A stretch of 64,000 bases of DNA from Gigaspora rosea (GCA_003550325.1 QKWP01000484.1:1-64000); one strand, 5' to 3'. Numbered from the stretch's first letter, positions 10,470 to 22,779 are shown. The notes: generated from the sequence alone by a model not told the origin. Numbers and translations are program-made.

Positions 10470-11211
10470 AAGGCCATGCAAAGTTAATTCGTGATTCTTT
10501 TGTAAACAATAGTACTGTCATAGTAAAAGTTGGGGAATCTAATATAAGTTTTATAATAGAGCTGAATCCAGCTTCACCCACAAGGTAGGTCATCTTTTTT
10601 TCAAGATAACCTTGCTTGGAGCTCTAATAAAAGTTATAGAGCTGATGTTTGTGGTTCTAATAGTAGTAAGATCGGTAAAATTGGCCTGGTGGTTGTTGAG
10701 ATACCCTAGCCTTTCTCTTTATAATCATATAAAATTTCTTTAAAAAATTTTAAAGAAACCTTATATGATTGTAAGAAGAAAAGCTAAGGTATCTCAACAA
10801 CCACCAGATCAATTTTACTGATTTTACTACTATTAGAACCACAAAAATCAGCTCTATAACTTTTATTAGAGCTCCAAGAAAGGTTATCTTGAAAAAAAGA
10901 TGACCTACCTTGTGGGTGAAGCTGGATTCAGCTCTATTATAAAACTTATATTAGATTCCCCCCAACTTTTACTATGATAGTACTATTGTTTACAAAAGAA
11001 TCACAAATTAATTTTTCTTTTGCATAACATGCCGACTCAATTTTTCAAAAAAAAATGTTTTTTTATTCCAATTGTGCCAATTATTCCATTTTCGCTATTT
11101 AATTTTTCTCTGGTGTCACTCGATGGTGACCTTAATTTTTGGAATTTCCCGATAAATCAAAATAACCAAGATTTTTTTATGCAAATCAAAAATTAACTTT
11201 GTGTGGCCTAA
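10470..11211. mobile_element. MITE of the GGCCACGCAAAGTTAA family, interrupted
   Basis: The left end AAGGCCATGCAAAGTTAATT (from 10470) and right end AATTAACTTTGTGTGGCCTA (to 11210) are inverted. The interior holds the family's AATTGTGCCAATTATTCC block. The left end is split from the rest by the foldback element at 10490-11004. Relatives: 11814, 12957, 13301, 13401, 13776 and 26951. Confidence 0.75.
10490..11004. mobile_element. Foldback element, two arms of about 250 bp
   Basis: A long palindrome centred near 10747: GTGATTCTTTTGTAAACAAT at the left is matched in reverse at the right end (to about 11003), and arms correspond throughout with small differences. It sits inside the MITE at 10470-11211, whose TTAATT sequence is repeated at both junctions, suggesting a short target duplication. 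The minus-strand frame at 10222-10593 crosses it and is not a gene. Confidence 0.8.
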
Positions 11212-11813
11212 TACATGTAACATAAGCTTATTAATTTAGAGTAGATTAAAAAAAAATTTTAACTGACCAATGTAAATCTTCAGATTTCATATAATGCAAA
11301 CGAAAAATCGTGACTTATATTTGAGTCAGTTTGCATTGAAGCAATTATTTCTTTTGTTAAGAATTCTATTGCAATACCTACTTGCTATTTCAGTGATCAT
11401 GGAGTTGAGTTAGTTTGCATATTAGATTACTGCTGTTACAAATCTATTCAATGCATATACATTTAAAGCTATGTATGGCTGATTCTAGTTTTCATTATCC
11501 GCTGACCCATTTTTTTCAATTTTTCAAAATTTTTTTTTTAGATCCCAATTGTGCCAATTGTTCAGTTTTTGACACTTAATTTTGTCTGTTATTTTCATCC
11601 GGTGTTACCTTAATTTCCTGAAATTGTTTGATATTGTTAACGTAAAAATCATAACTATTTTACTATATTTTCCTATGAAGCTGATCTTTGTTGCACTCCT
11701 CGGTACTTTATAATTACTGGATCCTAAAGTTGGTTAAAGTCATGTCTGAACTTGAATAACATTGATTTGCTGCGCTGTTGTATTATAATTATTGAAATAA
11801 CAGTAAATTTTCG
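11212..11813. repeat. Diverged MITE and repeat debris
   Basis: Contains partial copies of the 10470-type MITE (around 11465-11600, with the block CCAATTGTGCCAATTGTTCA) and the paralogous empty site for the 10087 MITE at about 11684-11705. No gene. Confidence 0.5.
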
Positions 11814-12035
11814 ATAAAGCCACACAAAGTTAATTTTTCATTTTGTATAATTAGCTGACCCAATTTTTCAAAAAAATTTTTTTTTAATTCCAATTGTGCC
11901 AATTATTACGTTTTTGTTATTTAATTTTCTCTAGTATTGTCCGATAGTGACCTTAATTTTCTGGAATTACCCGATAGACCCAAATAAAAAAACCAAGATT
12001 TTTTTATACAAATCGAAAATTAACTTTGCATGGTA
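11814..12035. mobile_element. MITE of the GGCCACGCAAAGTTAA family
   Basis: Left AAAGCCACACAAAGTTAATT and right GAAAATTAACTTTGCATGGT are inverted; the interior carries the AATTGTGCCAATTATT block and a 'gatagtgaccttaattttctgg' segment shared by all members. The 62-codon frame at 11947 is fortuitous. Confidence 0.75.
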
Positions 12036-12036
12036 T

Positions 12037-12686
12037 TATCTCTTAATTTGTTATGCAGCCTGCAAAAATTTTAAAATTTTAAACTTTTTAAATAAAACCT
12101 TAAATATTAATTTTAGTTATATACTTTCTAAGTAAAAAATATAATATTAGTTCTGTTTTATCAACTTTATTATAAAATTTTTTAAAATTATTAAAAAACT
12201 TTAGTGTAATAAAAGTTTAAAGTTTTTGTTTTAGAACTTTTACTATAGAATATTTTTTTAGGTTTTCTCAAATTTTATATGTTCCCATCTATAAAAAAAA
12301 TTTTCACTTCTAATACAAGTCTTGATTTTTACAAGTAAATCATATAAAGTCAAATAATGAAAGTTGACATCCTTTATATAAACTACAATATTGTATTAGA
12401 AACTATATTTTTAAAACCAATATTTAAAGAATTCGCCAAGATATTGTAAAATATTTTTTTGGTTAAAAAATTTCTTTAAAATTTAATATTTTCAGCTTAT
12501 AAGCAACATAAACTTTTTGTCTTTTAATATAAATTTAAATAATTCAAAAATATAATCCTTGTTATTAAATATTATAATACCAAATTTTATTTAAATATTT
12601 TAAATAATTAAAAAAATAGATCAGAGGTATATTTATAGTAATTTTACAGGCAAATTTGCCTGTGAACTAGTACAAACTAAAGGATA
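12037..12686. mobile_element. MITE of about 650 bp with GCAGGCAAATTTGCCTG ends
   Basis: The ends read ATCTCTTAATTTGTTATGCA inward from the left and, reversed, TATCCTTTAGTTTGTACTAG from the right. Just inside the right end lies the palindrome CAGGCAAATTTGCCTG; the left one is decayed. A nearly full copy in opposite orientation is at 16008-16550; partial copies are at 9527, 54668 and 61313. Non-coding. Confidence 0.75.
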
Positions 12687-12956
12687 CATGTAACATGAGC
12701 TTATTAATTTACAGTAATTAAAAAAAATCTGACTGACCAACCTAAGTCTTCAAATTTCATGCAATGCAAAACAAAAAACCAATGTTACATTGCTTATATT
12801 TGAGTAAGTTTGCATTGAACAATTATTTTTTTTGTAATGAAATGCTTATTTGCTATTTCAGTGATTATAAGGTTGAGTTTGCATTGAAAGTATCGTATTA
12901 GATTATTGTAAAAAAAATTCTGTTACAAACCTATTCGACACATAATACACATTTTT

Positions 12957-13213
12957 AAGGCCATGCATAGCTGATTTTTGATTTGCATTACCCGCTGACT
13001 CATTTTTTAAAATTTTCAAATTTTAGATCCCAGTTGTGACAATTGTTCAGTTTTTGACACACTTTTGTCTGCTATTTTCATCCGATGTTACCTGATGGGT
13101 ACCTTAATTTCTTGAAATTGTTCGATATTGCTGATAAAAAAAATATGATTGCTGGCCCAATTTTTTGTTTCTTTGCTGTCCAAAATGAAAAATTAGCCTT
13201 CCATAATCTTAAT
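12957..13213. mobile_element. MITE of the GGCCACGCAAAGTTAA family, diverged
   Basis: Left AAGGCCATGCATAGCTGATT and right CAAAATGAAAAATTAGCCTT are inverted. The interior keeps the family's GTGACAATTGTTCAG and CCGATGTTACCTGATGGGTA blocks. Boundaries are approximate. Confidence 0.55.
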
Positions 13214-13300
13214 AGACATGAATATTGAATATTATTCTATTAATTCACAGTAAATTAAAAAAAAATAAAATAAATAAAATAAAAAACTGACCTAAGTTTT

Positions 13301-13380
13301 AGCCCACACAAAGTTAATTTTTATTTTGCATCTCAAAATTCCGGTCAGATTTTTTTTTTAAATTAACTTTACGTGGTCTT
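13301..13380. mobile_element. Miniature (80 bp) copy of the GGCCACGCAAAGTTAA MITE
   Basis: AGCCCACACAAAGTTAATTT and, 80 bp later, AAATTAACTTTACGTGGTCT face each other with almost no interior: a deletion derivative of the family. Confidence 0.7.
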
Positions 13381-13400
13381 AATTAACTCATGTTCACATC

Positions 13401-13629
13401 TAAGGTCACAAAGTTAATTCTTCGGTTTGCATAACATGAAATCAGAAAATTGTCTTTTTTTTATCGTGCCTGCCAGGTAATTACGGAAAATTAAAGTCCA
13501 CCAGAGAAAAAATTAAATGCCAAAAATGGAATTATTGGCACAATAGGAATTTTTTTAAAAAAAATATTTTTTTTGAAAAATTGGGTCGGCGGGTTATGCA
13601 AAACGAAAAATTAACTTTGCGTGGCCTTA
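13401..13629. mobile_element. MITE of the GGCCACGCAAAGTTAA family
   Basis: Left TAAGGTCACAAAGTTAATTC and right AATTAACTTTGCGTGGCCTT are inverted; the interior is in the opposite orientation to the copy at 11814 (GGAATTATTGGCACAATAGG). Non-coding. Confidence 0.8.
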
Positions 13630-13775
13630 GATTCCATGTAATGCAAAACGAAATATCAACTTTGAATTTCGTTGCAAAGCCTACTCATTATTTTAGTGAT
13701 CGTATGTGGTTAAAGTTGAGATAGTTTGCATTGAAATTACTATTGTAAAAAAACTTCTATTGCAAACCTATTCGA

Positions 13776-14025
13776 TGGCCATGCAGAGTTGATTTTTTGT
13801 TTTGCATTACCCATGATCCTTTTTTTCAATTTTTTTAAAATTTTTTTTTCTTTGTTTTTTTTTTAGATCCTAATTGCACCAATTTATTGATATTTATTTT
13901 TATCTGCTATTCTCTTCCAGTGTCATCCAACGGAGATCTTAATGTCCCTTAATTGTCTGATATGACTGACGACTGCTAACCCGAAATTTTGATTCTTTGC
14001 TGTGCAAAATGAAAAATTAGCCTTG
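13776..14025. mobile_element. MITE of the GGCCACGCAAAGTTAA family, diverged
   Basis: Left GATGGCCATGCAGAGTTGAT and right CAAAATGAAAAATTAGCCTT are inverted and enclose the family's interior in degraded form. Approximate ends. Confidence 0.5.
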
Positions 14026-16007
14026 AATAACATTAGTAGATTTAAAAAAAAACTGTTCAACTGATCTAAGTTTTGGATTCCATTGCTGTATCGCTGTTTC
14101 CGTTTTTATTTTCGGTTTAGATCACGTGATACCAATGACAAAGCTAGACTAACAGCAAAGACAATTTCCTTCCTCTTTTAAATAGCAATTATTTAGTTAT
14201 GATCTCATATTTACTTAATTAAATCATGTTCTCACCAATACATCATCCTTACAAATATACTTAACAATAAAGGCAATGTCTGTCACAATTATATCATGCT
14301 TACCAATCTTTAATATCATGGGATGGTCACGGTCTCATGAAAATTGATGTCTCATGACTTCATTCATGGCATCCCACTCACATTGACTCAATTATGCAAA
14401 CCCAGTCCGAGCTTCATTGAGTGGGTCCAACCATGCTCTTGTTGCTGGTTTCATGGGACGCTTGCCCATGCTTGGTATTTTCTCTATCTGTCGACTTTAC
14501 ATCAACTCGAATCAAATCCAATTTTTAATATATTACACCATGACATGTGTGCTAGAAAATATTTAACATTACAATATTTACCATATATGGATAATTACAA
14601 ATACATGCCATTTTACGCATACATACGTACGTACCTATTATTAAATTTTTCTCACATTCCTGATCATGTTTTTTTTTAGATATAACTGTTCAAGAATGTT
14701 AAGTTTGCTATTTATAAAAGGAAATTTCAACAATAAAGATAATCAGCAATCATTGTTGAAATTTTCGTCTATGGATTCTATTATCAACTATATAGTCATA
14801 ATATGACAGGGTGAAGAGACCCGCAAAAGTGGTTACGTTGTTGATGCAGATCACTATCTAAAATAGATATGCATCAACAACTTAACTATCTCTGTTGCTA
14901 TAATTTCATATGTGGTTTGTTTCACACACACATATTATCCAATAAAATCACAAATAAACAGCCAATCACTGTACGGCATTTTGTCAATCAAAACATGCAT
15001 TATTTGAAAATTATCATTCCAACTAACAAAAATTAACGCAGTGCATCAAAAAAGTTAAACGGAACCATCCCTCTCACATGTCATGTGATCGTACTGGTAT
15101 TATAAATCATTTTTTAATAAAAGTTGGCTAAAATTTAAACCGATTTTACTTTAAATAGCAAGCCATTGATCGTAATAATGAGATTATCATTTCATCAAAG
15201 TAAATGATTGGCTTACACGTACCGTGCAATGGCACATATAAGCCAATCATTTATTATGAAAGTTAATACATGATCTACATGCTGCATAAACCGCTGCATT
15301 TTTGATATATAAACCCTCCTAACTAAATTTTAACTTCCTCTAAAATTAGAAATTTTATGTTATATAAAACAAGTAATGATCATGAGAAAAAATATACACC
15401 AATCAGCTTTAAGATTTTGGCTTCATTTTAGATGCCAGTAAAACCATATACTTACATTCCTGGTATTATCGTTATGAGCTCCAGACTTATACCGGTTTCT
15501 GGTTCCTAGTATACTGTACATGCTTCGGTAAATCTTGAACGCTGGTGATTACCTCATGTTAACCGGATCCGGAGGTTATAGAAAATGTCTGAATTCCAAT
15601 TTTTTTTATTGATTCAGGTTAGATCTGTAATATAATGAATCGATCTTATTGTAAATCGTGACCGGATTTATAGTTGATAGTATAATTTATAAATCATGAC
15701 CAGATTTATAGTTGATAGTAGAATTTATAAAAGAAAATTTCAACAGTGGTTGCTGATCATTTTCATTGATGAAATTTCCTTATTGAATTCTACCTTATTC
15801 TAAAGATCATGCATACAATTTTTTGCATCATTTTGACGTTGATTGCAATTGGCATACGTAATTATTATCATATTTTTTACCGGTATGTAGTTTTTCACAC
15901 GCTTAGATCACATTTGACACCAATCTGATTTATCCAATAAAATCACGAATAAACAGTCAATCACTGCACGGCATTTTGTCGATCAAAATGTGCATTATTT
16001 TAGTGTT
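14026..16007. other. Unassigned less repetitive DNA, no convincing gene
   Basis: Base composition is more balanced than its surroundings. A 111-codon frame at 14344-14679 has no recognisable domain. Two hairpin-prone stretches carry AATTTCAACAATAAAGATAA-type sequence (about 14730 and 15735). A block with CCAATAAAATCAC...AATCACTG.ACGGCATTTTGTC is present twice in direct orientation (about 14939 and 15933), pointing to an old local duplication. It could hold regulatory DNA or a decayed gene. Confidence 0.45.
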
Positions 16008-16550
16008 TTTCTTAACAAGGATTATATTTTTGAATTATTTAAATTTATATTATAAGACAAAAAGTTTATATTGCTTATAAGCTGAAAATATTAAATTTTA
16101 AAGAAATTTTTTAACCAAAAAAATATTTTACAATATCTTGGCGAATTCTTTAAATAATGGTTTTAAAAATATAGTTTCTAATACAATATTGTAGTTTATA
16201 TAAAGGATAACAACTTTCATTAATTGACTTTATATGATTTACTTGTAAAAATTAAAACTTGTATTAGAAGGGAAAATTTTTTTTATAGACAGGAACATAT
16301 AAAATTTGAGAAAACCTAAAGAAAAAATTCTATAGTAAAAGTTCCAAAACAAAAACTTTAAACTTTTATTACACTAAAGTTTTTTAATAATTTTAAAAAA
16401 ATTTTATAATAAAGTTGATAAAACAGAACTAATATTATTATTTTTACTTAGAAAGTATATTGCTAAAATTAATATTTAAGGTTTTATTTAAAAATTTAAA
16501 ATTTTAAAATTTTCGCAGGCAAATATGCCTGCATAACAAATTAAGGGATA
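16008..16550. mobile_element. Truncated copy of the 650-bp MITE (inverted to 12037)
   Basis: Matches the reverse complement of 12037-12560 closely across its length and ends with GCAGGCAAATATGCCTGC (16515-16532) and ATTAAGGGATA. The opposite terminus is missing at 16008, where sequence switches abruptly. Confidence 0.75.
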
Positions 16551-17345
16551 GTTATTCCGTTTTTCTTATTTGTTCTATGGATATATACCAGAAATGTAGT
16601 ACGATGTATATAAAGTATACCAGGTACAGAGTATAGTTTACAAGCAAGTTAAGTAAAGTTCACAATTCTAGGCTTCTGATTTGGATGATTATTTCTTAAT
16701 TTTGTATACATGTGTGCTGATGTTTTGTGCTTTTAAATTTGTAGTAGGAATCAATATTTAAAAATTTCTATAATTTTACCTTATGTGTTTACAATATATT
16801 GATTTTCTTTATATGTACATTGACTTGACTATTTATTATCATGCTTTCTTGACTTATTGTGCTTATGTATTAATATTATAGCTTGTTTACTTAGGATTCT
16901 GTTTGGATTATAGATTTATGTATTGAGTCACTTAAGATTTGTTTATATTGTTCGCCAATTATATAAAATTGTGCAGATTTACATAATCATTTTTAATATT
17001 TACGATTGTTGCATATTCGATTATTATTTTTTGCAAATATCAGGTATCTACATTGTCATTGCCCCTTAAATATATTATTATTGTTTGCGCATTACATAAC
17101 CTTAAAATTAATACCTCATTAATGCCCTCCCTATATTGTTTTTCATAAACTGACTTTTAAATTAATCAGATCAAATTAAGTAATATCCTGACTCAGATTT
17201 TTCATATGAAAGAACAATTGCTTTACTAATTATGAAATAGCATACCAGTATATTAAATTTTATGAAATTAATGATATGAATTTGACACTGAACATATGTA
17301 CTTTAACTCAATTACGAATCAAAATTTGACTACCATAAATGATCT
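16551..17345. other. AT-rich DNA, no gene seen
   Basis: Contains one more copy (about 16588-16680) of the 'ATACCAG...TAGTTTACA' dispersed block seen near 8768; otherwise nothing recognised. Confidence 0.45.
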
Positions 17346-17635
17346 GTGGACTAGGAAAACCCATCTTTGAAGAGGGTTTTCCATTTTGAGAAAATGGCGA
17401 TTGTTTGTTGTGAAACCTAAATTTTATCCTGTGATTTGTTTTTGGTTATAAATCTATTTTTAGAACACAATTGTTAAAAAAATTAGTTTAACATTCAAGT
17501 TAAAAAATCACGATAATTTATTATATCAACATAGGGTAAAAAGTAAAACACATGTAGATAGAAACTAGCACTTTAATTCAAATCAAAGTCTCAAAATTGT
17601 TGAAAAAGTATCAAAGGCGGGTTTTTTTAGTCCAC
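17346..17635. mobile_element. MITE, 290 bp, GTGGACTA ends
   Basis: A 25-bp inverted repeat: the left starts GTGGACTAGGAAAACCC, the right, reversed, GTGGACTAAAAAAACCCGCC, with about 21 of 25 positions matching. No clear target duplication. Interior AT-rich and non-coding. Confidence 0.65.
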
Positions 17636-18039
17636 AACCCAAATAGCCAACTAGGATATCCGGATAGTTGCAATAATTAGATCATGTATATTTTATCAAA
17701 ATCTAATAGGCGTTTAGAAAAAATTATGTTAGATAATTCTATCTATACATATTATCTAGCATCATAGTCTATTAATTTCCCCCTCCTGGTTTTGCGCAAC
17801 TGCATTGCGCAGCTACTTATTATTATCTTTTAGGAATAAATGGGCGTAATTTCTTAATTTTATTAATTGTAGTTTATTTATTTTATTATATAGTACTAAT
17901 ATGTATCAGGTGTGGGTGGGTGTATAATAGATTAGAAAATTTTATAATAAATAAAAATTACGTAATTTCCAGAAGCCCCCTATCTACAACCCTACTTGTT
18001 CTTCCTCTATAAGCTAAAACCAAATCCTTATTTGTATAA

Positions 18040-18195
18040 GTGCTTTAATCACTCGTTTGGTGATTCAAATCTCCAAACGGGTGATCAAATCTCCAAAAGA
18101 GTAATTGATCTTCCGTTTGGAGATTTGATTACCCGTTTGAGGCTTTGATTACCCGTTCAGAAATTCAATCACCCGACTATGCCACAAAATATACC
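18040..18195. repeat. Short-unit array (CGGGTGATCAAAT)
   Basis: About seven diverged units of roughly 20 bp based on CCAAACGGGTGATCAAATCT, some in reverse. The right border ACCCGACTATGCCACAAAAT, reversed, matches the left border of the array at 35690 (TGTGGCACGGTTGAATGATT), so the two loci are copies of one element in opposite orientation. Confidence 0.65.
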
Positions 18196-19680
18196 AAAAT
18201 AAGAAATAAATAACAATAAAATAACAATACTAACTAAAAATAGAAAACGTTGTGCATATAAGTAGGTTGTACTAGCACAGCACATTGATATATAAAATTA
18301 TAGACTTTTAATGTCCAATCAAATGCAAGATTTTGCGAACTATCATTCTATATGGAAGGTAACCATACACTCTGTCAATTTGCATGACTGCATTCCTGGT
18401 ATTAGCATTGTGTTTTTATTGTATATAGATTCTATATTATTTATGTATTTTTTTTAATAATTAATAAAGTTTTTTAAAAAAATTGTAAAATCAATTGTGA
18501 CAAAAGAACTCTTTCCAATGATCACCTGGACCAAATTTTCTGACAGAAGAAAACAAAAAATTTTTGTTAGAGAGTTGTCTATACATTAAGTATAATAAAA
18601 TAACACAGAAATATAGTTTTTATAAAGGTTAACTTTTCTATTCAGGAACTCCTTTGTATATTCAGCATAAGCCAAAAGCATCTTCTTACAAAATAACTAG
18701 CAGAAGGTGACGCCCTTGTACGAGAAATTTTGGTGAAAGTTCATAAAAAAAATATCTGTCGAAAAGTAACCTGTGGTAAAACAATGGGGAACAACAAAAA
18801 AATAATAAGTTTCTAACTATACACTCTTTTAAATTTGCTACAAGTGACGTCTTCTGTCTCTTTGAACTTTTCGAAATTTCTAAAAAGTGGATGATTCAGT
18901 TTACTCTCTCCAAAAGATCAGCAGTGTTTACTCCTTTTAATTTAGGAACACGCCTACCAAATCAGGATCAAGTCAGGAGTAAATCTCTCAAAATAAACAA
19001 TGAATGACATGTGAGGTGTTTTGGAGAAAATCTGAAATAAAATTTCTTTTTAGAATATTCTTTTAGGCATAGTTTTTTTCTTTTCTTATATGTACATATA
19101 ATACTTTGGTAAGGCATTTCTTTGTGCAGTATTATATAATTTTTATCACTAGTTAGTATCGTTTTTTTTCTTTTGTTTTTTTCTTTTTCTGTTTCCATAT
19201 GTCAGGATTAGCTTCTTTTCTTTGTTTTTCTTTTTGTATTAGTTTTTTCTTTTTGTGTAGTCTGTTTTCTTGGTAGTTTCTTTCCACTTTCACTCTTTTT
19301 CATTTGCCCTTTATGAAGAAGAAAGAATTTTAAGAAAAAGAGTACGATCCTGACATGGCATTAGCAAACCGGTCAGTGATATTTGGAATCAAGTCTCAAC
19401 AAGTATTGGGACCTCGACAGATATGAATTTGTGAAATGGCAGGTCGCACCTGGGTACTTTTGTATTGAGTGAGTCTTTATTTGATTGTAATTTGATATAC
19501 TGTATATGTACTTCGATACGAACACCAGTCACTATGCATTTACTAATAAATAAAGGCAGGATCAGCCAGACTATAAAATCAATTGTGATTGGCTGATTGT
19601 GAGCAATGAGGCACGTGTTGCACATGCTCGATTTTGATTGGCTAACTAAAGGATGCATAATTGTGTGGGTGCGTAGAATT
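18196..19680. other. Unassigned DNA, no gene seen
   Basis: Open frames of 76 and 89 codons on the minus strand (18968, 19389) lack any domain or favourable context. An ATTCCTGGTATTA-type motif at 18391 also occurs at 15457. Confidence 0.4.
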
Positions 19681-20160
19681 CTTAGACCTTTTTTATTTGT
19701 TTTTTTTTTATTTTTTTTAAATTATTTTTTATTTTTTTATTTTTTTAAATTATTTTTATTTTTTTAGTTTTTTTTAATTATTTGTTTTTTTTTTAATTTA
19801 GTTTAATTTTATTTTAAATTTTTTTGTTTTTTTTTTGTAAAATTTTAATTTTTTTATTCATTTTTTTATTGTTTAAATTATTTTTTATTATTTTTTGTTA
19901 TTTTTTGTTTTTTTTTAAATATTGTTTATTTTTGGTTTTTTAAATTATTTGTTATTTTTTTTTAATTTATTTTTAAATTATTTTTTCAATTTTTTTTCTA
20001 GACATTTTTGGCCAAAGATATATAACTTATATATCTCTGGCCTTTTAACCAATCAAAGAACAATAAAGTCATATAATTGAAATTCATATATTACTGATAT
20101 AAGGTTGAACAATCTTACTCTGCATTACCATATTTAGATCCAAACAGATAAGATTTGATT
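19681..20160. repeat. T-homopolymer-rich low-complexity tract
   Basis: Runs of T broken by A and occasional G for about 320 bp, followed by a 'TATATAACTTATATATCTCTGGCC' type segment that reappears near 22625. No gene. Confidence 0.6.
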
Positions 20161-21184
20161 TTTTTTTATCTTTGCTTATTAATTTTTTTAGTTTGTTGTT
20201 TTTTGTTTGTTGGTGTTACAGTTAGTATTGTTACTAATATCACTTTTTAGATTTGGTGTTTTGTACTTTTCTAGCATTTTGTGCTTTTCTAGCATTTTGT
20301 ACTTTTCTGGCGTTTTGCAAGAAATCCTCTAGCATTCTTGTGAGTGTGTTCTTGTATATAATTTTGCATACAGTCTTATATGTGTGGTCTGATATTTTAG
20401 TTAAGATATTTGGTTTTGGGTTTTCTTGTTTTGTCTTTTTTTACTTTGTTCTTCAAGTTTTTAGGCTTTTCAAATATAAATTAGTACTAGACAAGTATAA
20501 GGTAGTAAGATATTGGTTTCTTCTTTTGTTTTGTCTGTTAGCTCTGCTTTTAGGGTTTTAAAACTTCAAGTATGTTTTTCATCTTTACTAACTTTTTTTT
20601 TTCTCTTTAAGCTTTACTAAACATAATTAGTAACAAATAACATTTTGAGTATGTTCTTTTTTGTCTTGTTTTTTTTTTTTTTTTGATATAAATCGATCTA
20701 GATAAATATTAAGTAACTTTTCAGATATATTAGTTTTTTTTTTTGCTTTTGTTTCTCTTTGAGCTTCATAGTACATGAATTAGCACCAGGGTATCATTTT
20801 CAAATAAGATATTTATTTTTATTTTTTTTTTTAGTTTTATTTTTGTCTTGTTTTACTGACTTTTTTCTCTTTTTTTTCTCTTTTGGTTTTGTTATATATA
20901 AATTAGTACTGGGATAGCACTTTTGAATAAGATATTTATTTTTTTCATTGGTTTCATTTTTTTAGTTTTATTTTGTCTTGTTTTACTAACCTTTTCTTCT
21001 CTTTGGGTTCACTATGTATAAAATAGCACTAGGTGGCACTTTAAATAAGATTTTTGTTCTTTTTATTATTTTTATTTTTTCTCTTAGTTTTTATTCTTGT
21101 CTTGTTTTGCTAACTTTTTTTCTTTTTGGGCTTCAATATACATGAATTAGCACTGGGCATACTTTTGGGTTAAATATTATTTTT

Positions 21185-21420
21185 TTTAGGCAATAACAGA
21201 TATTACCTAATATTTTGGGGTGGGAGATCAGCTAAAATTTTAGGCTACACAAACTAGAATACTAGCCAATCAAAATCAAGGATTATTTAACCATAATTAT
21301 AGCAAAATCTCAGATAAATATACTTTTTTGTTTAACAAAATCAAGCATTTTGATTGGTCTTAGGTGGAGGTGGAGGGTCTGGTCTCATAGTAAATAGATA
21401 TTAGATAATATATATCATGG
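21185..21420. mobile_element. MITE related to 4726-4870, inserted in the array
   Basis: Contains ATTACCTAATATTTTGGGGT at the left and ATAGTAAATAGATATTAGAT at the right, as in the 4726 copy, with a longer interior including CAATCAAAATCAAG. It interrupts the 120-bp array. Confidence 0.5.
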
Positions 21421-21656
21421 CCCTTATTCTTTCATTTTTTTTAGTTTTTTGTTTACTAATCTCAATATTTTCATTTTTTTTCTTTCTTTAGGTTTTAGAC
21501 TTTGTTAAATATAAATCAATACTGGGTAGTACTTTTGGGTAAAACATTTATCTTCTTTCTTTTTTTCTCTAGCTTTTTTGTTTACTAATCTTGATATTCT
21601 TTTTTGTCTTCTTTTTTTAGATTTTAGGCTTCACTAGATATAAATCAGCACTAGAG

Positions 21657-21862
21657 TATACATGAGAATGAAAGCATTTCGGGTTCTAAAACCCGAAATT
21701 AATTTTACTTGAAAGACGAAATTATTTGATACTTTTTTTGAATAGACGAAATTATAAGGAACATATCTTTATAAATTTTATTTGCTCTTCCTTATAAAAA
21801 ATTTTGATTTTTTCTAATGAAGACGAAATAAGCCTTTTTCAAAAATCAATTTTGGTGGTATC
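21657..21862. mobile_element. Insertion in the array with CTAGAG at both edges
   Basis: Array sequence CACTAGAG is followed by about 200 foreign bp (with the perfect hairpin TTTCGGGTTCTAAAACCCGA) and then resumes as TACTAGAGCAATAC. The repeated ACTAGAG is a candidate 7-8-bp target duplication. Superfamily not identified. Confidence 0.45.
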
Positions 21863-22779
21863 ACTATACTAGAGCAATACTTTTGAATAAGACATTTGTT
21901 TTTCTTATTGTTTTTTTTTTCTTTTTTTTTTGTTCACTAATTTTGGTATTCTCTATTTTTTTCTTTAGCTTTTAGGCTTCACTGAATATAAATTAGCACT
22001 AGAGTGGCACTTTCAGATATAAAATTTATTTCTTTTGTTGTTTTTATTTTTTCTTTTGGTTTTTTTTTTACTATTTTTGACTTTCTTATTTTCTTTTTTT
22101 TAGGTTTCAGACTTTACTGAATATGAATTAGCACTAGAGTGATACTTTTAGATAAGATATTAATTTTCTTTTATTGATTTTCTTTTTTTTAGTTTTCTTG
22201 TTTACTAATTTTAGCATTTTCTTTTTCATTTTTTTTAGGTTTTTGAGCTTAATAAGATGTGAATTAGTAAGCTAAACATTTTTTAGGTTTTTTGTACTTC
22301 GTCTAAACATGTATTAGCACCAAGTTTCTTTTTTTTATATATAGTGTTTTATAAGTGCATAAAATTAAGTTTATGAGATTATAATATTGTAATTAGTCAT
22401 ATTAATAATAATAAAATATCAATTTATACTTGATAAATTAAATGATATGTAATTTTGTATTTTTACATAACAATTACTTTATTTAACTAGTTTTCTAAGT
22501 GTATTCACCTTGTTAAATCATAGGTTTAGGTTATACCAAAGTAGCTGGCCTGTTAGTACAATTAATTAATCATTAAAAATAGTAATCATATAACTTTTTT
22601 GTATTTTATTGGCTAAAAAGTTAAGATATATAAGTTATATATCTTTGGTCAGAGATAATTAAAAAACCCTATCATTTATTTATTTTTTTTGTTTTTTAAT
22701 ATTATTTTTTACTTTTTTTAATTTTATTTTTAGAGTAAATTTATTTATCAGCTGTATCTTTTAAATTTAAAAAGTTAAA

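Larger units (their letters stand above)
20161..22340. repeat. Tandem array of 115-135-bp units, about nine copies
   Basis: Each unit carries a landmark like ATTAGCACTAGAGTGGCACT followed by a T-rich stretch with 'aataagatatttatt', 'tgtcttgttttactaa' and 'gggcttcac'. Landmarks fall near 20778, 20903, 21019, 21136, 21507, 21641, 21991, 22124 and 22300. Larger gaps are explained by insertions at 21185-21420 and 21657-21862. The first 100 bp (20253-20340) is a separate 22-bp array (TTTTCTAGCATTTTGTGCTT). Open frames here are low complexity. Confidence 0.65.

Noticed and set aside
14344..14679. 111-codon plus-strand frame
   Set aside because: No domain, transmembrane pattern, introns or neighbouring exon; composition like the surroundings.
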